Assembly (NCBI GenBank): GCA_016787445.1
Contig: JAEUTQ010000042.1
Span: 1 to 33,488, forward strand
DNA from: Bacteroidia bacterium
GTDB taxonomy: Bacteria; Bacteroidota; Bacteroidia; B-17B0; Aurantibacillaceae
Direction: 5' to 3'
DNA length: 33,488 nt
This document shows positions 27,638 through 33,488 of the stretch, one piece after another. The notes under the pieces were generated by a model. That model ran no database searches. It was not told the origin of the DNA and saw only the letters and a list, made by a program, of their open reading frames with translations. Numbering within the stretch: the first letter of the stretch is position 1; the number at the start of each line of letters is the position of its first letter. A program made the translations under genes and the position numbers.

Positions 27638-28378
27638 ATGCGTAAACTGCTTTTAATTTTAATTTCCGTTCACACTCTAAATTCATGGGCTCAAAGAGTT
27701 GCTGATACGTGCATGAATGTGCCTTTAATATCCGCGCATTTTGGCGGACATATGCCTTATGGAGATATGGAAAAACGTTTCGGAAACAATTTGGCTGTTG
27801 GAGGAAGTTTCCTTTTTAAATTCAGTAAAGGATGGACCATCGGATTAGATGGAAGTTATTTCTGGAGTAAAAACGTGAAGGAAGATATTACTTTACAGAT
27901 GCGAAACGAAGATAATTTCATTATTGACAATGAAGGTTTTCCGGCAGATTTACGCATTACAGAACGCGGATTTAACGGTTATGTTGTTGTTGGAAAAGTA
28001 TTCCCGAAACTTGGTCATAATCCCAACTCCGGACTTATGATTAATTGCGGTTTCGGTTACATGCAACATAAAATAAAATTGTATGACGCCAATCAAAAAA
28101 TAGCAGCAGTAAAAGGTGATTTGGCGAAAGGTTACGATCGATTAACCGGTGGTTTAGCTATGCAACAATTTATCGGATACCTTTATTTAAGCAATAATCG
28201 CTTGGTAAATTTCATTGCCGGTATTGAGATTCATGAGGGCTTTACAAAAAGCTATCGCGGGTATAATTATGATACCGGCATGAAAGATGATAAGACGCGT
28301 ATGGATATCATGATTGGCGCAAGAATTGGCTGGGTACTTCCGTTATATAAACGTACCCTTGATTTCTATTACAATTAA
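27638..28378 (+). CDS. Outer membrane protein, unknown function, coupled to waaA
   Basis: The protein has 246 residues. The signal peptide ends near residue 19 (LLLILISVHTLNSWAQ). The rest shows barrel-like alternating strands: VPLISAHFGGHMPYGDMEKR, LAVGGSFLFKFSKGWTIGLD, GLMINCGFGYMQHKIKLYD, VNFIAGIEIHEGFTKSYRGY and IMIGARIGWVLPLY, ending DFYYN. I do not recognise a named family. The waaA gene begins after a single base, so the two are translationally linked. A related arrangement would suit a barrel with a role in LPS or envelope assembly, but that is inference. TAACTTCG, located ~10 bases before the ATG, is a possible -7 variant. Confidence 0.82.
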   Translation: MRKLLLILISVHTLNSWAQRVADTCMNVPLISAHFGGHMPYGDMEKRFGNNLAVGGSFLFKFSKGWTIGLDGSYFWSKNVKEDITLQMRNEDNFIIDNEGFPADLRITERGFNGYVVVGKVFPKLGHNPNSGLMINCGFGYMQHKIKLYDANQKIAAVKGDLAKGYDRLTGGLAMQQFIGYLYLSNNRLVNFIAGIEIHEGFTKSYRGYNYDTGMKDDKTRMDIMIGARIGWVLPLYKRTLDFYYN

Positions 28379-28379
28379 C

Positions 28380-29624
28380 ATGTTTCTATACAATACAGGC
28401 ATATTCTTATATACCTGTGCCATTTATATTTCTTCCTTATTTAAGCCAAAAGCTAAACTTTGGGTGAACGGACGAAAACAATGGCGCGAGCAATTAATAT
28501 CTCGACTAGAAAAATTACCGAACAAAAAAAGGGTATGGATTCATTGTGCATCCTTAGGTGAATTTGAACAAGGTCGCCCGGTAATAGAAGCTCTGAAAAA
28601 ACAATCACCGGACACATTAATTATTCTTACTTTTTTTTCACCATCCGGATTTGAAATCCGAAAGGATTATGAATATGCCGATTTGGTTTGCTATCTGCCC
28701 CCTGATTTCAAAAAAAATGCCGTTGATTTTATTGAAAGCTGTAATCCGAACACCGTTATATTTGTAAAGTATGAGTTCTGGTTAAACTACTTGTTTACGC
28801 TGCATCAAAAAAAGATTCCAACCTATTTAATATCGGCTGTTATTAAAAAACACCAGCCTTTTTTTAAGTGGTATGGCAATGTGTTTTTAAAGGCCTTAAA
28901 AACTTACAAGAATATTTTTGTCCAGGATAAAGAATCACTGGATTTATTGGAGGAACTTGGAGTCAACTCGGGTATACTTAGTGGAGATACCAGAGTGGAC
29001 AGGGTTTTACAAGGAGCAAAACACGCCTCAGAAATTGAAAAATTAAAGTCGTTTTGTGGCGCAGACTTATGTTTGATTGCAGGTAGTACGTGGGAAAAAG
29101 ACGACCAAATTTTGATTGATAGCTACTTGCATTTACGTACTTCGTTTCCAAACTTAAAACTGATAATCGCGCCGCATGAAACGGATGAAACCTCTATTCA
29201 ATCTCTATTGAACAAACTGCAATCAAAACTGATAAGTTATACATTGTATTTAAATCAAATTGATAATTCGGCGCAAGTATTAGTGATCAATACCATTGGA
29301 GTGCTTGCCTCTGCTTATAAATACGGGCACGTTGCTTTCATTGGAGGTGGCTTTAATAACGGAATACATAATATCCTGGAACCTGCTGCACATAAATTGC
29401 CTGTAATTTTCGGTCCTAATCATCATAAGTTTAATGAAGCAAAAGATTTTATCACTAGTAAAGCAGGATTTGAGATTAGAAATTCAGACGAATTATCTCA
29501 GATTTTAAAACAACTCTTAAGTGACACAGCATTCAAAGAAAACTCCTCCAATGCTGCTTATAATTATCTTGAAAAAAACAGTGGAGCAACCTTAAAAATA
29601 CTCGATAAAGTTTTAAGCTTATAA
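28380..29624 (+). CDS. waaA: 3-deoxy-D-manno-octulosonic acid (Kdo) transferase
   Basis: Start chosen at ATG 28380, one base after the previous stop, giving 414 residues; the longer frame overlaps the upstream gene. It adds Kdo to lipid A precursor at the inner membrane (GT30 family, GT-B fold). A membrane-anchoring N-terminus (FLYNTGIFLYTCAIYISSLF) is followed by WIHCASLGEFEQGRPVIEAL, where Glu61 corresponds to the catalytic base of the family. The C domain carries the CMP-Kdo site elements IAGSTWEKDDQILID, LIIAPHETDE and GGGFNNGIHNILEPAAH. One copy only is seen; whether it adds one or two Kdo units cannot be told. No other LPS gene is adjacent. Confidence 0.95.
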   Translation: MFLYNTGIFLYTCAIYISSLFKPKAKLWVNGRKQWREQLISRLEKLPNKKRVWIHCASLGEFEQGRPVIEALKKQSPDTLIILTFFSPSGFEIRKDYEYADLVCYLPPDFKKNAVDFIESCNPNTVIFVKYEFWLNYLFTLHQKKIPTYLISAVIKKHQPFFKWYGNVFLKALKTYKNIFVQDKESLDLLEELGVNSGILSGDTRVDRVLQGAKHASEIEKLKSFCGADLCLIAGSTWEKDDQILIDSYLHLRTSFPNLKLIIAPHETDETSIQSLLNKLQSKLISYTLYLNQIDNSAQVLVINTIGVLASAYKYGHVAFIGGGFNNGIHNILEPAAHKLPVIFGPNHHKFNEAKDFITSKAGFEIRNSDELSQILKQLLSDTAFKENSSNAAYNYLEKNSGATLKILDKVLSL

Positions 29625-29673
29625 TTATCTGTTTTTCAATTAATTAATCAAAATATTAACTAAATTCCTAAAT

Positions 29674-29704
29674 TTGATTAATTCACTAAATTTTACTTAC
29701 TTGC
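29674..29704 (+). promoter_or_regulatory. Weak promoter candidate for the lipoprotein gene
   Basis: TTG (29674-29676), 21 bases, then TACTTGC (29698-29704) is a degenerate match to the Bacteroidota form. It lies in the 116-base gap after waaA, about 37 bases before the lipoprotein start. No terminator is visible in the gap. Confidence 0.35.
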
Positions 29705-29740
29705 ATTGATTTTTTAAAAACCAATTAAGTATTTTTTTCG

Positions 29741-30658
29741 ATGAATCTAAGAAAGTATATGTTTAACACTAAACTTCTATCAATTAGTTTAGCGGCTCTT
29801 GTTATTTCTACCTCTTGTGGCGGAGACAAACCGAAGGATGATGAACAAAACAATGAGAATGTTGTGGATGTTGACACTGCAAAAACGGCAGTATTAAATG
29901 TAGGAGGGCAACTTTTTAGTATCCCCTCTCCAATTCAAACCGCCATGTTAATTCAAAAATCTGGCGTATCATACAATAAAGAAATCTTAAACCCATCAAA
30001 TAAAGTTAATACCTACTCAACTGATTACGTTCGCGCTTTAAATCTTGGAATTTACGGTGCTGACTTAGGTTACGTGAGTATGTACAACCAAACACAAGAT
30101 GCAATTGGTTATTTAGCCGGTGTAAAGCAATTAGCTGATAAATTAGGAGTATCTGCAGCATTTGATGCTAACACGATGAAGCGTATTGAAACTAACATTG
30201 CTAACAAAGACAGTATGTTAATGCTCGTTGGTGTTGCTTACCGTGCCAGTGATGCTTATTTGAAATCAAACCAACGTACTGAAATCAGTTCATTAATCTT
30301 AACAGGTGGATGGATTGAGAGTATGCATTTTTCTATTACGGCTTTAAAGCAAAAAGCAAACGACGATATCAAATATCGCATTGCTGAACAAAAGCAAGCT
30401 TTAGAAAGTATCATCAAATTAATTGGTTCGCACAACTTACCTGATGCAAATACTTTGTCCGCTCAGCTTACTGATTTATTAAAAGTATACGAAGGCATTC
30501 AATTCAAATACAATTTTGTTGAGCCTGTAACTGACTCGTTAAAGAAAATGACTTACATTAACAGTACCAATGAAGTTTCAGTTTCAAATGAGCAAATCGA
30601 GCAGATTGCCACAAAAATTCAGGAAATCAGAAATAATATCATCAACGTAAAATCTTAA
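29741..30658 (+). CDS. Putative lipoprotein, unknown function
   Basis: The protein has 305 residues. The signal peptide (LLSISLAALVISTSC) ends in a lipobox-like site with Cys26, followed by GGDKPKDDEQNNE, an acidic linker typical of Bacteroidota lipoproteins. M7 (29759) is an alternative start. The mature domain is mostly predicted helix (e.g. DYVRALNLGIYGADLGYVSM, AIGYLAGVKQLADKLGVSAA, KQKANDDIKYRIAEQKQALE). I do not recognise a family. The next gene, a small exported protein, starts 14 bases on, suggesting an operon. Likely envelope-anchored. Confidence 0.82.
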   Translation: MNLRKYMFNTKLLSISLAALVISTSCGGDKPKDDEQNNENVVDVDTAKTAVLNVGGQLFSIPSPIQTAMLIQKSGVSYNKEILNPSNKVNTYSTDYVRALNLGIYGADLGYVSMYNQTQDAIGYLAGVKQLADKLGVSAAFDANTMKRIETNIANKDSMLMLVGVAYRASDAYLKSNQRTEISSLILTGGWIESMHFSITALKQKANDDIKYRIAEQKQALESIIKLIGSHNLPDANTLSAQLTDLLKVYEGIQFKYNFVEPVTDSLKKMTYINSTNEVSVSNEQIEQIATKIQEIRNNIINVKS

Positions 30659-30672
30659 GAGTTTTTAATTAT

Positions 30673-31104
30673 ATGAAGAAGTTATCTATCACCATATTAA
30701 CCTTACTTTTCGCTTTAACTCTAAGCAACAAAGCAAAGGCTCAGTGCGATTCTATCGCGAATTTCTGTGCTAAGCATATTATTTCTACGTTTATTTCAGA
30801 CGGACAGCAATACCGCGCATTATTATTAAACTCAGAAGAAACTGCAGAGTTCCATACCACTTTCTTTGGCGAAACAATTTACCGTATCGCTGCTTGTAGT
30901 GGTTCTAATGATGGAAATTTGATTTTCAATATCTACGATCAAGATCGTCATTTGTTATTCTCAAACCGCAATTATAAAAACGCACCATATTGGGATTTTA
31001 AAGTTAAAAACACTTTAGAGTGTACTATTGAAGCACAAATTGACGTAACCCGTAATCAAGGTTCGGGATGTGCCGTAATTTTAATCGGATTTAAACAAAA
31101 ATAA
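30673..31104 (+). CDS. Small exported protein, unknown function
   Basis: The protein has 143 residues. The signal peptide is at 1-24 (LSITILTLLFALTLSNKAKAQ). The mature part contains four Cys (CDSIANFC near the start, then AACSG, LECTI and GCAV further on) and a beta-rich pattern (LLLNSEETAEFHTTFFGETI, YRIAACSGSNDGNLIFNIYD, WDFKVKNTLECTIEAQIDV). It is similar in style to periplasmic beta-sandwich domains, but I cannot name a family. It follows the lipoprotein gene by 14 bases and ends before a terminator. Confidence 0.8.
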   Translation: MKKLSITILTLLFALTLSNKAKAQCDSIANFCAKHIISTFISDGQQYRALLLNSEETAEFHTTFFGETIYRIAACSGSNDGNLIFNIYDQDRHLLFSNRNYKNAPYWDFKVKNTLECTIEAQIDVTRNQGSGCAVILIGFKQK

Positions 31105-31125
31105 AATTCAAGCATTTAGCTGAAG

Positions 31126-31160
31126 AAAAGGATAAAGAACAAAGACTTTATCCTTTTTTT
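31126..31160 (+). terminator. Rho-independent terminator after the small exported protein
   Basis: AAAAGGATAAAG (31126-31137) pairs with CTTTATCCTTTT (31146-31157) in a perfect 12-base stem with an 8-base loop, followed by more T. Confidence 0.88.
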
Positions 31161-31169
31161 CTTTAAAGT

Positions 31170-31649
31170 ATGAGCCATTTTTTAAAAATATTACTTTTTG
31201 TTTTTTTGAGTTCAAAATTAATTTCTCAAAACTGTAATGATTTATTGGTTCCTGACAGTATTTACAAACCTACCGAGCAAAAAAAAGTTCCGGGCAAGGT
31301 TATGACAACAAATCTCAAAAACGGAGGTAAAGTTCAACTAATTTCTGTGGGCGGTAAATACGTTCTTAAAATTACGCCTAACGAAAAATTAGGTTTCGTT
31401 GAGTCAGGTCCGCTTGAAATAAAGTCAGGCAGCAAAAGTTTCTTTGTGAAGAATGCAACACTCTACGATATTAAAGAACAAAATGCTTATTTTTTAATAG
31501 ATGTCATGATAAATTACATTGGCACTTTAAAAGACGATGGTATTACTTCAATACTGTTCAACACTAAGTTTGAATCAAAAATGCAAAAAGAAGACGTAAG
31601 CAACATAAAAAAAATGTCGCGCTGCTTCTACGAACTACATAAAAAATAA
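31170..31649 (+). CDS. Small exported protein upstream of ABCG transporter
   Basis: The protein has 159 residues. The signal peptide is at 1-20 (FLKILLFVFLSSKLISQ). The mature part has beta-like segments (KVQLISVGGKYVLKITPNEK, GFVESGPLEIKSGSKSFFVK, QNAYFLIDVMINYIGTLKDD), ends in a basic KKMSRCFYELHKK, and has two Cys. No family recognised. It starts about 10 bases after a terminator, and the ABC transporter starts 18 bases after it, so these two probably share a transcript. A promoter was not identifiable in the very short gap. Confidence 0.78.
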   Translation: MSHFLKILLFVFLSSKLISQNCNDLLVPDSIYKPTEQKKVPGKVMTTNLKNGGKVQLISVGGKYVLKITPNEKLGFVESGPLEIKSGSKSFFVKNATLYDIKEQNAYFLIDVMINYIGTLKDDGITSILFNTKFESKMQKEDVSNIKKMSRCFYELHKK

Positions 31650-31667
31650 TTGTACAAAAATTAACCT

Positions 31668-33488
31668 ATGAGCGAACGAATATTAAGAGCCTTAATGCAA
31701 ATGTTTGCCATCATCGCAAAAGTTGATGGTGTTAACAATACCGGAAGGGCCATTGTGCAGTCTTTCTTGAAACAACAATTAAGTCAGGAACAAGTTGAAA
31801 CTTACTTGCGAATTTTTGATGAGTATTTAGAAGCGCATCATCAGGTAAGTAAGAAGAAAGATGGTTCGGCAAAACGTACATCGCTTAACTCTGTAAAAGT
31901 TTTAAAAATCTGTACTCAGATTAATCAGGAACTTGAACAGCCTCAAAAAGTCATCGTATTAATTCGTTTATTGGAGTTTATCTATTCATCAAACGAAATT
32001 TCAGAACAAGAATATGAATTTGTAATCACTGTAGCAGATACATTTAATATTCCTACTGAAGAATTTACACAATTAAAACATTTCGTTGAAGATAAAATTG
32101 AAGTGATTCCTAATTCAGAGGATGTTTTGATTATCAACAACAAACCGGGCGGATACAATAATGCCTCTAAACACATTCTCTGCGAAACGTTAAGTGATGA
32201 TGTACGCGTGTTGCAAATTAACAGCGTAGGCATGTATGCACTTCGCATTTACGGCAACATCGAATTACAGTTAAACGGACAAGGTATTTCAAAAGAGCGC
32301 GTTCATATTCTAACGCCGGGGTCTTCTTTAAGAAGTTCTAAAGTAAAACCTATATACTACAGTGATATTATTGGCCGCTTCTTGGCTGATAGCAGTAAAG
32401 CAAAAATTTCATTTGAGGCAAAGAACATTGAATATAAGTTTAAAGGCGGAAAATTAGGTTTACGTGGTATTAACATGAGCGAAGAAAGCGGAAAGCTTAT
32501 TGGTATCATGGGTGGTTCCGGTGCCGGTAAATCTACTTTATTGAACGTGTTGAACGGAATGGAAGTGCCTAGCGCGGGTGGTGTTTTTATTAATGGTAAA
32601 AATGTACACACCGATAAAGCTGCTGTGGATGGTGTGATTGGTCACGTAACACAGGATGACTTATTAATTGAAGAGCTGACTGTATTTCAAAACTTATTCT
32701 ACAACGCTAAACTTTGCTTCGGTAATTTAACCGACGAACAAATAACCGAAAAATGTCGCGCTTTATTAGCGGATTTAGGTCTGTCAGAAACACGCGATTT
32801 AAAAGTTGGATCGCCTTTAGAAAAGACTATCTCCGGTGGACAACGTAAACGTTTAAATATTGCATTAGAATTAATTCGTGAACCTTCCGTATTATATGTA
32901 GATGAGCCCACTTCAGGTTTATCTTCTCGCGATTCGGAAAACATCATGGACCTTTTAAAAGAATTAGCATTAAAAGGGAAATTAATTTTCGTTGTAATTC
33001 ACCAACCTTCATCCGACATCTTTAAAATGTTTGATAAGTTGATGATATTAGATGTAGGCGGTTATCCTATTTATTATGGAAATCCTGTTGATGCCGTGTC
33101 GTATTTCAAACGTTTAGTTAACCATGTGAATGCAGATGAAAGCGAGTGCTGGAACTGTGGTAACGTAAACCCTGAACAGATTTTCAACATTATTGAGAGT
33201 AAGGTACTAGACGAATACGGAAACTTAACACATAACCGCAAAACAAGCCCGAGTGAGTGGAATGTACATTACAAAGAATTAATTGAAAAACACATTTCGC
33301 AAAACGACCATCAAGGTGAAATTCCGGAAGCTATTTTTAAAATTCCAAATAAAATAAAACAGTTTCTTGTTTTCATTAAGCGTGATGTATTAAGTAAATT
33401 AACAAATACACAATACTTAATGATTAACTTTTTGGAAGCTCCTTTATTAGCTTTCATCTTGGCGTATTTGGTTCGTTACTTTAATACT
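31668..33488 (+). CDS. ABCG-type transporter with TerB-like N-terminal region (3' end cut by window edge)
   Basis: The frame opens at ATG 31668 and is open to the end of the window (607 codons). Residues ~1-140 have two TerB-like helical segments (MQMFAIIAKVDGVNNTGRAI; EFIYSSNEISEQEYEFVITV). A beta-rich linker domain follows at ~145-245 (YALRIYGNIELQLNG, ILTPGSSLRSSKVKPIYYSD). The nucleotide-binding domain has Walker A GGSGAGKS (282-289), signature ISGGQRKRLNIALEL (388-402), Walker B LYVDEPTSGL (409-418) and HQPSSDIF, the ABCG/White-type forms. A CWNCGNVNPEQIF stretch follows, then the first permease helix (~590 onward, INFLEAPLLAFILAYLV). It is probably an exporter half-transporter or a single-chain fusion; substrate unknown. 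Confidence 0.92.
   Translation, partial: MSERILRALMQMFAIIAKVDGVNNTGRAIVQSFLKQQLSQEQVETYLRIFDEYLEAHHQVSKKKDGSAKRTSLNSVKVLKICTQINQELEQPQKVIVLIRLLEFIYSSNEISEQEYEFVITVADTFNIPTEEFTQLKHFVEDKIEVIPNSEDVLIINNKPGGYNNASKHILCETLSDDVRVLQINSVGMYALRIYGNIELQLNGQGISKERVHILTPGSSLRSSKVKPIYYSDIIGRFLADSSKAKISFEAKNIEYKFKGGKLGLRGINMSEESGKLIGIMGGSGAGKSTLLNVLNGMEVPSAGGVFINGKNVHTDKAAVDGVIGHVTQDDLLIEELTVFQNLFYNAKLCFGNLTDEQITEKCRALLADLGLSETRDLKVGSPLEKTISGGQRKRLNIALELIREPSVLYVDEPTSGLSSRDSENIMDLLKELALKGKLIFVVIHQPSSDIFKMFDKLMILDVGGYPIYYGNPVDAVSYFKRLVNHVNADESECWNCGNVNPEQIFNIIESKVLDEYGNLTHNRKTSPSEWNVHYKELIEKHISQNDHQGEIPEAIFKIPNKIKQFLVFIKRDVLSKLTNTQYLMINFLEAPLLAFILAYLVRYFNT

Noticed and set aside
32357..32947. Minus-strand open frames in the ABC transporter gene
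   Set aside because: They are antisense to the Walker A and signature regions of a clear ABC ATPase and carry no features of their own.

Overview
This window comes from the chromosome of a Bacteroidota bacterium (class Bacteroidia; a Flavobacteriales- or Sphingobacteriales-like lineage is my best guess). Four things point there. It carries type IX secretion (T9SS) hallmarks: a PorV/PorQ-family protein, a type A-like C-terminal domain and two 'gliding motility' type B C-terminal domains. It has a long TonB-dependent receptor with an N-terminal carboxypeptidase-regulatory-like domain. Several promoters fit the Bacteroidota form TTG-N(18-21)-TAnnTTTG, and starts lack Shine-Dalgarno sequences. 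The DNA is AT-rich with bacterial code and dense gene packing. No intergenic gap exceeds 300 bases.

Layout. 1-8870 (minus) is a three-gene unit read from right to left: TonB-dependent receptor, 1460-residue secreted T9SS-type protein, then a PorV/PorQ-family outer membrane protein cut by the window edge. 9048-9941 (minus) holds tRNA-Leu(CAA), a terminator, a dCMP deaminase-family gene and a small exported polycationic protein. 10064-12492 (plus) holds prs, the ribosomal protein L25 gene with a strong terminator, and a LolA-like carrier. 12615-18956 (plus) is a tandem pair of paralogous ~1050-residue adhesin-like proteins with different N-terminal heads but the same Ig/PKD repeats and type B sorting domain. 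18945-22795 (minus) carries an outer membrane barrel protein, a terminator, a TerC-family membrane protein, an acyl-CoA carboxylase carboxyltransferase and an unknown two-helix membrane protein. 23029-24984 (plus) is gyrB, followed by a bidirectional terminator. 25029-26868 (minus) holds a MarR-type regulator, a YceI-family protein with operator-like palindromes at its promoter, and an RsuA/RluF-type pseudouridine synthase. 26889-33488 (plus) holds a LolD/MacB-type ATPase, an outer membrane protein coupled to Kdo transferase (waaA), a lipoprotein, two small exported proteins and a truncated ABCG-type transporter with a TerB-like N-terminal region.

The common theme is envelope biology: T9SS cargo and machinery relatives, LPS core synthesis, lipoprotein trafficking and surface adhesins, interleaved with housekeeping genes (prs, gyrB, L25, tRNA-Leu). 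I see no CRISPR array, insertion sequence, phage gene or integration signature. The best candidates for something under-described are the receptor / T9SS protein / PorV-like triad, the head-swapped adhesin pair, and the TerB-ABCG transporter with its exported neighbours.
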